NCBI RefSeq assembly: GCF_011065895.1
Contig: NZ_JAALCR010000001.1
Span: 186,001 to 250,000, forward strand
Origin: Paludisphaera rhizosphaerae
Lineage (GTDB): Bacteria; Planctomycetota; Planctomycetia; Isosphaerales; Isosphaeraceae
Direction of reading: 5' to 3'
DNA length: 64,000 bases
How positions within the stretch are numbered: the stretch's first letter is position 1; every line of letters starts with the position of its first letter. This document shows positions 45,897-54,964 of this stretch, piece after piece. Below the pieces are notes generated by a model. That model ran no database searches and was not told where the DNA came from. It saw nothing but the letters and a program-made list of their open reading frames with translations. The translations under genes and the position numbers were made by a program.

Positions 45897-46964
45897 ATGA
45901 ACCGGCGATTGGTTTTCGCGATCGGACTGGGACTGACGGCGGCGATGACGGCGGCTTCGCCGGCTCGGGCGCAATGGGGATATCCGCGGGGTTACGGCGG
46001 CTATGGGATGAGCAAGTGGGGGGCCGACCCGGGCGCCGGCTACATGGCCGGCCTGGGGGCGTTCGCTCGCGGGCAAGGCGTCTACCAGTTGGAGAAGGCC
46101 AAGGCCGACGCCATCAACGTGGTGACGATGGAGAAATGGAACAAGGCCCTTCGCGCCCGCCAGATCCAGCTCGCGAAGGACGACGAGTTCCGATTCGCCA
46201 AGCGCGAGGCCGAGCGACAGGATCGAGTCGCCCGGATGGACGTCCAGGACGGAACGTCGCTGAACGCTCTCCTCCTGGACATCCTCGATTCGGACCCCAC
46301 GGTCGCTCGCACAGGCAAGACGGCGACGCCTCTGAGCGCGGCGGCGATCCGCGAGATCCCCTTCGAGTGGAACAGCGAGGCGATCACCCTCTGCCTCGAC
46401 CAGATGACCGGCGACGGAGCGATGCCGTCGCTGCTGGCGACGCCTCGCTACGAGGCCGAACGCGCCGCCCTCCGCGCGGCGGTCGTCCCCGCGCTGGAAG
46501 AGGATCGAAAGGGCTCCGTGAAGCCGGCGACCCTGGACAGCGTCCGCAGCGCCGTGGCGAGGTTCCGCGCGGCCTTCCTGAAGCAGTCCAGCGAGCTTGA
46601 ATCGGGCTACAGCGACGCCAAGGACTACCTGACGACCCTCGACAGCCTGACCCGGCTCCTGAACGACCCAAGCATGAAGGCCTTCCTGAGCCAGCTCGAC
46701 GACAAGCAGGAGCGGACCGTCGGCGACCTGATCGCTTTCATGAACTCCTTCAACCTCCGGTTCGGCCCGGCCGCCACGGAGCGGCAGATCCAGATCTACG
46801 AGCGCCTGGTCCCTGCCCTGGCCGCCGTGCGCGAATCCGCCGTCGCCACCCGAGCCGCCACAACCACCCCCGACGCCGACGGCTCCGGCCTCCGTTCCGC
46901 CGCCAGAAACGCCTTCCGAGGCATGAACTGGAGCGAACTCGACGCCCACGGCCGCGCTCGCTGA
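45897..46964 (+). CDS. Secreted protein of unknown function
   Basis: A 355-residue exported protein. MNRRLVFAIGLGLTAAMTAA is a signal peptide, ending near SPARAQ. A Gly/Tyr-rich patch (QWGYPRGYGGYGMSKWG) is followed by a long helical region with heptad-like charge (KALRARQIQLAKDDEFRFAK) and a domain containing DSLTRLLNDPSMKAFLSQLD. No catalytic motif or known family seen. A GGGAGAAGG site precedes the ATG. It converges with the next gene across a hairpin. Confidence 0.7.
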   Translation: MNRRLVFAIGLGLTAAMTAASPARAQWGYPRGYGGYGMSKWGADPGAGYMAGLGAFARGQGVYQLEKAKADAINVVTMEKWNKALRARQIQLAKDDEFRFAKREAERQDRVARMDVQDGTSLNALLLDILDSDPTVARTGKTATPLSAAAIREIPFEWNSEAITLCLDQMTGDGAMPSLLATPRYEAERAALRAAVVPALEEDRKGSVKPATLDSVRSAVARFRAAFLKQSSELESGYSDAKDYLTTLDSLTRLLNDPSMKAFLSQLDDKQERTVGDLIAFMNSFNLRFGPAATERQIQIYERLVPALAAVRESAVATRAATTTPDADGSGLRSAARNAFRGMNWSELDAHGRAR

Positions 46965-46979
46965 GCGTCGACGTCCTCT

Positions 46980-47017
46980 CCGATCCCACGAGCGCCGCGA
47001 GGCTCTCGTAGGATCGG
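46980..47017. terminator. Hairpin between convergent genes
   Basis: CCGATCC and ACGAG pair with CTCGT and GGATCGG across one C-A mismatch, giving 12 pairs around a 12-base loop. No clear T-tract follows. It lies between stops 45897-46964 (+) and 47021 (-), so it may serve both. Confidence 0.45.
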
Positions 47018-47020
47018 GGT

Positions 47021-47542
47021 TCATGGCGATATCGGTGGCGCCGCCTCCTCGGCGACCATTGATTGAGTTGGCAGAGACGCATCGAAGAGGATACGGGGCG
47101 TCGATTCCGGGCCGCGCTTCAGGACGTCGAGAAACTCGTCCGTGTTGGCCACGCTCAGGTCCTCATAAGGCCTTCGGTGATAGGTCATAACGCTCACCCG
47201 ACCCCCACTCAGATAACAGGAGACTCGCAGGCCGTAATGCAGGTCGGTGCAACCCTGCTCTTCCATCATCCGGCGGAGGGCGTCCTGGGTTGGAGGGTCG
47301 GTGAGCAAGGAAACGGCGGCGGCGAGGCCGGCGAACCCAGCCCCGACCCAGCTTTCCTCCAACACCATACGGACGACTTCGAACTCTTCACCCGATATGG
47401 GGTCGTCCATCGCCGCCTGGTCCAGCGAATGGAGATGCCAGGGGATAACGACGATCAGAGCCGAGAGGACGACGTAAACGAGCGACCCTGATCGATGGGC
47501 GACGCCCCTCCTCATACCGAAGCTCGAATTATGAAAGCGCAT
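47021..47542 (-). CDS. Small single-helix membrane protein
   Basis: A 173-residue protein of unknown function. The ATG at 47542 is backed by a very strong AGGAGGGG site, so I prefer it to a longer open frame. One membrane helix (SGSLVYVVLSALIVVIPW) follows a short cytoplasmic tail. The outer part has VGAGFAGLAAAVSLLTD and a Cys pair (EQGCTDLHYGLRVSCYL) that could form a disulfide, plus MTYHRRPYEDLSVANTDEFL. No family recognised. Confidence 0.65.
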   Translation of the reverse strand: MRFHNSSFGMRRGVAHRSGSLVYVVLSALIVVIPWHLHSLDQAAMDDPISGEEFEVVRMVLEESWVGAGFAGLAAAVSLLTDPPTQDALRRMMEEQGCTDLHYGLRVSCYLSGGRVSVMTYHRRPYEDLSVANTDEFLDVLKRGPESTPRILFDASLPTQSMVAEEAAPPISP

Positions 47543-48321
47543 GGGGACCCCTCCTGACGCAGCGTTGCGTCGGCGTCTTTCCACCCGAACTCGGTTCGGA
47601 TCAACACCTCACGAAGAGGGCTCTGAAGCCTCTATTGGGCGTTCAGAGCGGTCGTTCTCACGCGGAGGCTTAGTGCTAAGCAGATCAACCGCCTCATCAC
47701 GGAAACGTCTTTGTTCGTCGTCGTCCAAGTTGATCCCGGCGAGCGCCATGTCGAAACAGCTTCGGGCTCTTGCCTCGTCGCCGCTCGGTTTCGTCTCAAA
47801 GGACAATGCGAAATCCGAGGCCAGCCAGCTTCAGTGGATCTTCCGGAATTCCGAATTTACGGCCATGCCCAGGCTGCTGGGGAGCCAGGCCTTGGTGTCG
47901 CGCCTATGTCGTTGAGCCATGGTAGGGACAAGGGAGTCGGTGACCCCAGCGCTATATCATTTCGAATCGCGCTGGCGTTCGCCCTTTCTGGCTTCGGCCC
48001 CTACTGAAGCTGCAAGACAGAAAGTCGGCAGGTCCCGGGTTGGTCGCCGCCTCGATCATGCGAGCTTGGGATTTCTCTCGAGGGGAGCGATCACAATTGT
48101 CGGTCGTGCACCACATTTCTAGATGAAGCCGCCTTTTGCGAGCAGCGTCGACGCGTCGCCGGAGATCGGGAGAGACGCGAGAAGATCGATGGAAAATCGA
48201 CCAAACGAACCCAACGCGCGGGGACCGTGGCTAACTCTAATAGCCTTTCCAGCAAGCGACTTATGGAGTTCGCTCTCGCATCAGGAGCGCGCGGGCGAAC
48301 CCAATCGAACCCGCCTTCAGG
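47543..48321. other. Mostly non-coding stretch of about 780 bp
   Basis: No intact gene is seen between the membrane protein gene and the LptB-like gene. The right part (47900-48320) is visibly less GC-biased than its neighbours and has poor coding pattern on both strands. The only protein-like trace is a broken minus-strand frame at 47609-47920, listed separately. No tRNA or terminator with a T-tract was found. Confidence 0.45.
47609..47920 (-). pseudogene. Possible gene remnant with in-frame TGA
   Basis: From ATG 47920 the frame gives MAQRHRRDTKAWLPSSLGM and continues to a TGA at 47833-47831, then stays open for 73 further codons with a protein-like pattern (ALAGINLDDDEQRRFRDEAV) to a stop at 47609. 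Read through, it is about 103 residues. A TGG-to-TGA change would explain it. No family recognised, and the ribosome site is weak, so this could be chance. Confidence 0.25.
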
Positions 48322-49458
48322 TCACTTGTCGTACAGGTCGTCGATGTTGAAGCCGGGGGGGATCTGGTTGACCTGAATCGAGTGGGAGTCGCCCGGGACG
48401 TAGCCGCGATCTTCGTTGACGATGGTGCTCTGAACATCCTCCGGGTCGTCGGGCTCGACGAGGCGGGTCGGGAGCGGAGGTGCGGTGGTCGGCTTGGGTG
48501 TGGTGGGCCGAGGTCCGGAGACGCTCGGGATTCTCACCGTCGGCGGGCCGGGCGGTTTGGGGGGAGCCGTTGAGGCGGGAGCGGACAACGGGGCCGGCGG
48601 CGAGGCGGCCTCGGGTGTGGAGGTGGGAGCAGGAGTGGGATGAGCGTCCTTGGACGATTCCGAGGGCGGCAGCGAGGGCTGGGTGCGGGCGATTGAGGAC
48701 ATCGGCTTGTGAGAGTCCGACAGCAGGTGGCCGCCGTCGAAGCGCTCGCCGATGTAGTGGCGACGGACCTCGGCATTGTTGAGGATCTGCTCGCGGTCGC
48801 CGTAAGCAAAGACGCGGCCTTCACGGATGACGTAGCAGCGGTCGGTGACTTCCAGGGTCTCGCGGAACTGGTGGTCGGTGAGGAGGATCCCGATGTGGAA
48901 CGTGTCGACGAGGTCGCGGATCTGCTCCTGGATCTCGCCGACCGTCTTGGGGTCAATGCCCGCGAACGGCTCGTCGAGCATGATCAGCTTGGGGTCGGTG
49001 ATCAGAGCGCGAGCGATCTCGGTACGACGACGCTCGCCGCCGGAGACCATGTGGGCCTTCGTGTGGCGGATCTTGTTCAGGCCGAACCGATCCATCAGGT
49101 CGTTCAGGCGGTCCTTCTTCTGCTTGCGGGACATGTCCCGCCGCGTCTCCAGGATCGCCATCAGGTTCTGCTCGACGGTCAACTGGCGGAAGACGCTGGA
49201 GTCCTGGGCCAGATATCCCATCCCCGCGCGGGCGCGGAGGTACATCGGCAGCCGGGTGACGTCGCGGCCGTCGAAGACGACGGAGCCCCCGTCGGCGTCG
49301 ATCAGGCCGATCGTCATGCGGAAGCTCGTCGTCTTGCCCGCTCCGTTGGGGCCGAGAAGGCCGACGACCTCGCCCTGGTCGACGTCGAACTCGACGCCGT
49401 TGACCACCTGGCGACGGCCGTACCACTTCTCCAGGCCACGGACTTCCAGCAGGGCCAT
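48322..49458 (-). CDS. lptB: LptB-like ABC transporter ATPase with long C-terminal tail
   Basis: ATPase of the LPS export ABC transporter LptBFG. Walker A GPNGAGKTT is at residues 36-44, the Q-loop at YLAQDSSVF, signature MVSGGERRR (137-145), Walker B LIMLDEP (158-164) and switch LTDHQFRE with His195. AGMGYLAQDSSVFRQLTVEQ and the DPF-like region fit LptB rather than LivF-type proteins. The ABC core ends near residue 245; a tail of about 130 residues rich in Pro, Thr and Ser follows, with an ordered-looking end (GDSHSIQVNQIPPGFNIDDL). LptF, LptG and LptC are not in the window. It fits the LptD-like gene at 16465. Confidence 0.88.
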   Translation of the reverse strand: MALLEVRGLEKWYGRRQVVNGVEFDVDQGEVVGLLGPNGAGKTTSFRMTIGLIDADGGSVVFDGRDVTRLPMYLRARAGMGYLAQDSSVFRQLTVEQNLMAILETRRDMSRKQKKDRLNDLMDRFGLNKIRHTKAHMVSGGERRRTEIARALITDPKLIMLDEPFAGIDPKTVGEIQEQIRDLVDTFHIGILLTDHQFRETLEVTDRCYVIREGRVFAYGDREQILNNAEVRRHYIGERFDGGHLLSDSHKPMSSIARTQPSLPPSESSKDAHPTPAPTSTPEAASPPAPLSAPASTAPPKPPGPPTVRIPSVSGPRPTTPKPTTAPPLPTRLVEPDDPEDVQSTIVNEDRGYVPGDSHSIQVNQIPPGFNIDDLYDK

Positions 49459-49527
49459 CGCTCGATCCTCCGTGATCGCGAGGGGTTGCGCTCGGGCTTT
49501 TCGCTTCGGCGGCCAATCCGCCCCGGG

Positions 49528-51270
49528 TCACCGAATCCAGCGCATCCGCTCGAAGTACGGGCGGAAGGGGATCCGGAAGTCGCGGTTGCTGGTCAGGTTG
49601 GGACCGAACGGAACGCCGTGGGGCCAGTAGACGTAGAACGCCTTGCCGGTGACCAGGCTGCGAGGAACCTCCCAGGACTTGCGATCGAAGACGTCCCAGG
49701 CCCGGTCGCTCGAATCCCAGCCGCGGCTGTCCTTGCTCCGAGGGCTGTTGTCCCCCATCATCATGAACCGATCCGAGCCCAGCTCGTACTCCTCCTTGCC
49801 CACCTTCGCCAGGTTCGGGAACCGGGCAGGGTCGGAGAGGAAATCGAACAGCTCGGAAGGTCGCCGGGGCTCCCGATCATCCCAGACCGAGGCGTAATCG
49901 GTATAACCCGGCGTCTGGGTATAGTAGATATCGCGTTTCAGGACAAGGTCGCTCGCCGTGACGATTGCGCCTCGGGCGGAGATAGCCGCCGGCGAGAGAT
50001 CGGCCGAGGTGGGGACCGGGACCTCGTCCCCACGGTCGAACTCGGCACCCTGACCCCCGACGGCGCGACCGTCGATCAGCAGGGTCAGGCGGTCGTCGAC
50101 GTTCCCGAACTCCAGCCGACGCTTCCCAGCCCCGATCATGGGCGTGTCGAACTCAGCCAAGGTCTCCTCGCCCCGGACGAAGCGGCCCTTCCCGGTGCCG
50201 ACGTCGATTGCGGCGAAGTGTCGGACGCCCCCCTTGACCAGTTCCAGACGCACCTCTCCCTTCTCGGAGTGGACTTCCAGATCGGCCGCGAGGGTCAGGT
50301 CGCCGACCCAGTGCGGCTGAAGCCAGGCGTTTCGGGTGTCGCCCCGGGTCTGGGTCAGGTCGGAGTTCTCGGCGGGCAGGTTGGTGTTGTACGAGTAAAA
50401 GTCGGTAATCAGGGTCGCCCGGGGAGGATGGGTCGGAGTCCGATCGTTGAGGAGCGCCTCCCATTGTTCGGGCTCGGCGACCAGGTGGCGATATCGGAGG
50501 TCCGACCAGTCCTCCGTCGGCTTTTCGATCCTGTAGATACTCTTGCCCGGCTCGACAACCGCCCAGCCCTGTTCGGCCGGGCTCCAGCGTCGCCATTCGG
50601 CGCGGTCGCGCAGGGAACGGGCCTGATGGGCGTCTTCGTAGACGGCGATCTGCATGCTCCGGAGGTGGTCCATCGGCTTGCGCTGGAGCTTGAATTCGGA
50701 GCCGTCCGGGGGCTTGATGTAGATGTCGCCGTGATGGACGCGAATGGTCTCGCCGGGGAGGCCGATGAGCCGCTTGATGTAGCTGACCTCGGGCTCTTCG
50801 GGGTATCGGAAGACGACGACGTCGAACCGTTCCGGCGGCGAGGCCCCGGGAAGGAACGGCAGGTCGTAGGGGAACATCGAGACCAGGATCCGGTCCCCCT
50901 TGTAGCTGGGTTCGGCGTCGAGTCGGGTCGTCTGGTTGCGGCAGTTGACGCAAACCCCGGAGTAGACGGAGCGCAGCGGTCCGAAGCCCTCGATCTCCTC
51001 CGAAGCGTTCACGGCGAAGGTGAAGCCGCACTGGGGGCAAGTCACCTCCTTGTGCCGGCCCATGAGCGTGGGGGCCATCGAACCCGTTGGGATGACGAAA
51101 GCCTGGGCCTCGAAGCCCCGGACGAGGAGGGCGGCCACCGCGGCGACGACGAGGGCCTCAACGGTCTCCCGGAGGCTGTCGCTGGAGCGTTTGGCCGGCT
51201 GGGAGTCGAGGGTTCCCGGAGCCGGGCGAGCGGCGGTGGGGGCAGGGTTCGAGGCGGCGGTCCGTCCCAT
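49528..51270 (-). CDS. lepB: Signal peptidase I, enlarged, with zinc ribbon and beta-rich insertion
   Basis: A 580-residue type I signal peptidase, about twice the usual length. One helix (about 36-52) precedes PTGSMAPTLMG with nucleophile Ser64. A four-Cys zinc-ribbon-like insertion follows (CPQC at 78-81, CVNC at 107-110). The general base is Lys166 in YIKRLIGLPGE, and box E is MMGDNSPRSKDSRGW near the C-terminus. Between them lie roughly 300 extra residues with beta-sandwich character (DLEVHSEKGEVRLELVKGG, LEFGNVDDRLTLLIDG). The Ser/Lys pair is intact, so it should be active. Start ATG 51270 is chosen over a longer frame with low-complexity lead. A paralogue follows upstream, 67 bp away. 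Confidence 0.92.
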   Translation of the reverse strand: MGRTAASNPAPTAARPAPGTLDSQPAKRSSDSLRETVEALVVAAVAALLVRGFEAQAFVIPTGSMAPTLMGRHKEVTCPQCGFTFAVNASEEIEGFGPLRSVYSGVCVNCRNQTTRLDAEPSYKGDRILVSMFPYDLPFLPGASPPERFDVVVFRYPEEPEVSYIKRLIGLPGETIRVHHGDIYIKPPDGSEFKLQRKPMDHLRSMQIAVYEDAHQARSLRDRAEWRRWSPAEQGWAVVEPGKSIYRIEKPTEDWSDLRYRHLVAEPEQWEALLNDRTPTHPPRATLITDFYSYNTNLPAENSDLTQTRGDTRNAWLQPHWVGDLTLAADLEVHSEKGEVRLELVKGGVRHFAAIDVGTGKGRFVRGEETLAEFDTPMIGAGKRRLEFGNVDDRLTLLIDGRAVGGQGAEFDRGDEVPVPTSADLSPAAISARGAIVTASDLVLKRDIYYTQTPGYTDYASVWDDREPRRPSELFDFLSDPARFPNLAKVGKEEYELGSDRFMMMGDNSPRSKDSRGWDSSDRAWDVFDRKSWEVPRSLVTGKAFYVYWPHGVPFGPNLTSNRDFRIPFRPYFERMRWIR

Positions 51271-51337
51271 GTGATTCGGGTCTCGTGGGCGGTGGGTGGT
51301 GGGCTGTCCCAGCCGGCATTGGGTGCGGGAGGGGCCG

Positions 51338-52786
51338 TTAGTGAATGTAACGAATTCGCCGAGGATCCGGAATCCAATACAACGATCGGCCGAAGACCTC
51401 AAGCGAGACGACCCGGCCGGGAAGATGCACGAGAAACGGCTTTCCCAGGAACAACTCGCGCCGGACGACCGGGCCCTGCGGCCAGAACCGCGAGTCGTTC
51501 GAGACCGGGCTGTTGTCGCCGAGGACGAAGTATTCCCCGTCCTTCAAAGGGTACGCCTCCAGGACGCCGTTCGGCCGCCGATTCGCGAGGTTCTGGGCGT
51601 TCGTGTAGTAGACGTCGCGATAGACCTTCAACTCCGGGACCAGCAGCGAGCCTCCCCGAACGCCCAGGGCGATCGGCGATTCGTCGTTCCAGGGGGAGTC
51701 GGTCGGGTCGTCGTAGTCGAGCGGCTCGAACAGGAGCGAGCCGTCGACGCTCGCCAGCAGACGGCCGTCAAAGATCGAGGCTTCCACGGTATGCGGGGCC
51801 TCGGAATGGGCCATCGGGTTGGACCTCACGAAGACCTTCTGCAAGGATCCATTGCGGGTCACCTCGACTGGTCCGTCGACCCCGACCGGAATCCGGACGA
51901 CGAAGCGATCGCCCGCCGACCGAAGGCTCAGCGCGATCGATTGGACGCCCGGGCCAGGCTGCACGCGGGCTTCCAGGCCGACGTCATGAACGGGGTTGTC
52001 GGAGCGGCCGTCGGCTCCGTTGTAGCCGTAGTAGTCACGAATCGGGGCGTAACGCTCGAGCGAAGGGTCCCAGTTTCGATAGACGACCCAGTCGTCGGCG
52101 TCGGAGGTTCCACTCGCCGGGTCGTGACGGAAGCCCTCGGGCGTCCGGCTCCAGCCGGTGGCCTCGGGGCGGAGCGAGGCCCCTCTGCGATACGACCAGC
52201 GCGGGTAACGGTCGGAGTCGGCTGGGGAGTACCGGCTGTCGTGGACCAGGATCCGCATGGCGCGGACGTCTTCCAACCGCTTCTTCGCCGGCTCGCCGTC
52301 GATCCAGACGTCGCCGCGGACGATCCGAACCGACTCGCCCGGGAGGCCCACCACGCGTTTGACGTAAGCCTGCGAGGGGTCGCCGGGATAGTGGAAGACG
52401 GCGACCTCCCAGCGCTCCGGAGCGCGGAAGTCGTAGAGGAACTTCTGAACCAGCACCCGGTCGCCGTTGCAGGCCACGACGGGGAGATCGTCGAAGCCGG
52501 CGCGGCCGCAGTTGGGGCAGGCCGGCCGCGGCAGCGGCGACTCGTCGTCCAGCCCGACGTCGAAGACGAACTTGCAGTTAGGGCAAGTCAACTCGCGGTG
52601 GTGGCCCAGCAGCGTCGGGGCCATCGAGCCCGTGGGGACCACGTAGGCCTCGGCCGAGAAGGTTCGGAACAGCAGGACGCCGACGCAAAGCGCCACCAGC
52701 AGCTCCACCGTCTGGCGCAGAACGCCCGGAGCCGACGCGTCGTCGACTTCGGGCGAGACTGGGCTGATGGTGGGCGTGTCGTCCAT
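51338..52786 (-). CDS. lepB: Second signal peptidase I with zinc ribbon and insertion
   Basis: A 482-residue paralogue of the neighbouring signal peptidase. One helix (ELLVALCVGVLLFRTF) leads to PTGSMAPTLLG with Ser54. Four cysteines form the ribbon (CPNC at 68-71, CPNC at 90-93). Lys143 lies in YVKRVVGLPGE, and the final box is VLGDNSPVSNDSRFWP. The insertion is shorter and different in sequence (VQSIALSLRSAGDRFVVRIP, HTVEASIFDGRLLASVDG). Both copies keep catalytic residues, so the pair may divide substrates. lepA lies directly upstream, as signal peptidase follows lepA in many bacteria. Confidence 0.92.
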   Translation of the reverse strand: MDDTPTISPVSPEVDDASAPGVLRQTVELLVALCVGVLLFRTFSAEAYVVPTGSMAPTLLGHHRELTCPNCKFVFDVGLDDESPLPRPACPNCGRAGFDDLPVVACNGDRVLVQKFLYDFRAPERWEVAVFHYPGDPSQAYVKRVVGLPGESVRIVRGDVWIDGEPAKKRLEDVRAMRILVHDSRYSPADSDRYPRWSYRRGASLRPEATGWSRTPEGFRHDPASGTSDADDWVVYRNWDPSLERYAPIRDYYGYNGADGRSDNPVHDVGLEARVQPGPGVQSIALSLRSAGDRFVVRIPVGVDGPVEVTRNGSLQKVFVRSNPMAHSEAPHTVEASIFDGRLLASVDGSLLFEPLDYDDPTDSPWNDESPIALGVRGGSLLVPELKVYRDVYYTNAQNLANRRPNGVLEAYPLKDGEYFVLGDNSPVSNDSRFWPQGPVVRRELFLGKPFLVHLPGRVVSLEVFGRSLYWIPDPRRIRYIH

Positions 52787-52843
52787 GCAGGCTCGTCCGC
52801 TTCGGAAAGGGGGGACCGACTCGGCGGCGACGCCGGAGGGGGG

Positions 52844-54649
52844 TCAATCCTCGCTGTCGTCGAGGACCGAGAGGAAGGCCTCCTGGGAGATCTCCACGTT
52901 CCCCACCTGCTTCATACGCTTCTTGCCTTCTTTTTGCTTTTCGAGGAGCTTCCGTTTCCGCGAAATGTCGCCGCCGTAGCACTTGGCGGTGACGTTCTTC
53001 CGCAGAGCGGAGATCGTCTCGCGGGCGACCACCCGACTTCCGATGGCGGCCTGGATGGCGACCTCGAACTGGTGCCGGTCGATCTCACCCCGGAGCTTCT
53101 TGACCAGCTTGCGGCCGCGGCGGTCGGCGTGGGCGCGGTGGACGACGATCGAGAGTGCGTCGACCTTCTGGCCGGCCACCAGGATGTCGAGCCGACAGAG
53201 GTCGTCGGCCCGGAATCCCATCAGCTCGTAGTCCATCGTGCCGTAGCCGCGAGTGGCGCTTTTGAGCTTGTCGTAGAGGTCGTAGATCATCTCGGCCATC
53301 GGCAGTTCGTACGTCAAGATGGCGCGGGAGGACGAGAGGTACTCGGTCTTGATGTAGGTCCCGCGGCGATCCTCGCAGAGCTGCATGATCGCGCCGATGT
53401 TTTCGGTCGGCAGGATGAAATTGATCTTGGCGATGGGCTCGCGGAACTCCTCGATGTCGCCCGGATCGGGAATGCGGGTCGGGTTCGAGATGTGGAGCGT
53501 CACGCCCTTCTTGGTCAGGATCTCATAGGTGACGTTCGGGGCCGTTTGGACGAGGGCGAGGTTGCTCTCTCGTTCGAGCCGCTGCTGGACGATCTCCATG
53601 TGGAGCATGCCCAGGAAGCCGCAGCGGAAGCCGAACCCCAGCGCGTCGGAAGTCTCCGGCTCGAAGGTGAAACTGCAATCGTTGAGCGCGAGCTTCTGGA
53701 GGGCCGTGCGCAGGTCGTCGAACTGATTGTGCGAGGCCGGGAAAAGGCCGCAGAAGACGACCTGGACGGGCTCTTCATAGCCCGGGAGGGCCTCGGCCGC
53801 CGGGTGGGGGACCTGGGTGATTGTGTCGCCGATGCGGACGTCCGAGAGCTGCTTGATGTTGGCGACGACGTAGCCGACCTGGCCGACGCCCAAATCCTGA
53901 CAGGCGACCTCGCGAGGTCGGAACCGGCCCAGACCGATGACGTCGTGATCGGTTCCGCCAGCCATAAGCCGGATCTTCTGGCCGACCTTCAAAACGCCGT
54001 CGACGACGCGGACGTAGACGACGACGCCCTGATAGTCGTCGAACTTCGAGTCGAAGATGAGGGCTCGCAGGGGCTTGGTTGGATCGCCGGAAGGGGGCGG
54101 GACGCGTTCGATGATCGCCTTGAAGAGATCGGTGACGCCCACGCCGGTCTTGCCGCTGACGGCGAGAACCTCGCTCGGATCGATTCCGAGCGTGGTCATG
54201 ATCTCTTCCTTGATCTCATCGGGCCGAGCCGCCTGCATGTCGATCTTGTTGAGCGCCGGAACGATGGCGAGGTCGCTGGCGACTGCAAGGTAGGCGTTGG
54301 CGACGGTCTGCGCCTGGACGCCCTGGGTGGAGTCGACGAGGAGGATGGCGCCCTCGCAGGCGGCGAGCGAGCGGGAGACCTCGTAGTGGAAGTCGACGTG
54401 ACCCGGGGTGTCGATCAGGTTCAGCTCGTACGTCTGCCCTTCAAGGACGTAGTTGATCGCGACCGCGCGGGCCTTGATGGTGATGCCCCGTTCGCGCTCC
54501 AGGTCCATGTCGTCCAGGAGCTGCTCGCGGAATTCGCGCTGGCTGATCGCCCCGGACTGGAGCAGGATCTGGTCGGCCAGAGTGCTCTTGCCGTGGTCGA
54601 TGTGGGCGACGATGGAGAAATTACGGATGTACTTGGGGTCGAAGGCCAT
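52844..54649 (-). CDS. lepA: Translation elongation factor 4 (LepA)
   Basis: A ribosomal GTPase of 601 residues that acts on stalled or initiating ribosomes. G1 is AHIDHGKSTLADQILLQ, G3 DTPGHVDFHYEVSRSLA, and G4 NKIDMQAARPD. The EF-4 specific C-terminal domain ends with YGGDISRKRKLLEKQKEGKK. The normal start is MAFDPKYIRNFSIVAHIDHG. It is followed by the two signal peptidase genes on the same strand, repeating the lepA-lepB order known from enterobacteria. Confidence 0.96.
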   Translation of the reverse strand: MAFDPKYIRNFSIVAHIDHGKSTLADQILLQSGAISQREFREQLLDDMDLERERGITIKARAVAINYVLEGQTYELNLIDTPGHVDFHYEVSRSLAACEGAILLVDSTQGVQAQTVANAYLAVASDLAIVPALNKIDMQAARPDEIKEEIMTTLGIDPSEVLAVSGKTGVGVTDLFKAIIERVPPPSGDPTKPLRALIFDSKFDDYQGVVVYVRVVDGVLKVGQKIRLMAGGTDHDVIGLGRFRPREVACQDLGVGQVGYVVANIKQLSDVRIGDTITQVPHPAAEALPGYEEPVQVVFCGLFPASHNQFDDLRTALQKLALNDCSFTFEPETSDALGFGFRCGFLGMLHMEIVQQRLERESNLALVQTAPNVTYEILTKKGVTLHISNPTRIPDPGDIEEFREPIAKINFILPTENIGAIMQLCEDRRGTYIKTEYLSSSRAILTYELPMAEMIYDLYDKLKSATRGYGTMDYELMGFRADDLCRLDILVAGQKVDALSIVVHRAHADRRGRKLVKKLRGEIDRHQFEVAIQAAIGSRVVARETISALRKNVTAKCYGGDISRKRKLLEKQKEGKKRMKQVGNVEISQEAFLSVLDDSED

Positions 54650-54964
54650 AAATCAGGTCCGATGACATGGATCGGTCGTCCCGAACGCGATGTGCGTCGG
54701 TCCTCGACGTCCAGGCGGCGCGGTCGTGGGAGGGCGTTGGAAGCTCCGCGCCGCGGTGCGCGGGGGGCTGGGCCGGGCCCGTCCACGGCGGCGGCGATTG
54801 TTCCGGTAGTGGGCCCACCCGTTAAAGATTATATTGGATGGAAGTCGTCACGAGAAGCCGGCTTGTCCCGGGCTCGGCGGCGTCGCTCAGTTCCGCCCCC
54901 GCCGCGCCCGACTGCTTCTCGTCAAGGGCCCGGCGCCTGGGGCCTCGTTTCAGCAGGTGCGGTC
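54650..54964. other. Divergent region between lepA and FIST gene
   Basis: No gene seen. An A/T-rich patch around 54819-54836 (TTAAAGATTATATTGGA) is striking in this GC-rich DNA and is a plausible promoter core for the plus-strand FIST gene or for lepA, but a matching -35 box could not be assigned. Confidence 0.45.

Noticed and set aside
47831-47833. TGA as selenocysteine codon
   Set aside because: No SECIS-like hairpin or selenoprotein family context; mutation or chance is simpler.
51296-54964. Open plus-strand frame of more than 1200 codons running into the FIST gene
   Set aside because: It is the antisense of the two signal peptidases and lepA, whose sense frames carry clear catalytic motifs. 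Only the part from 54965 is a real gene (FIST).
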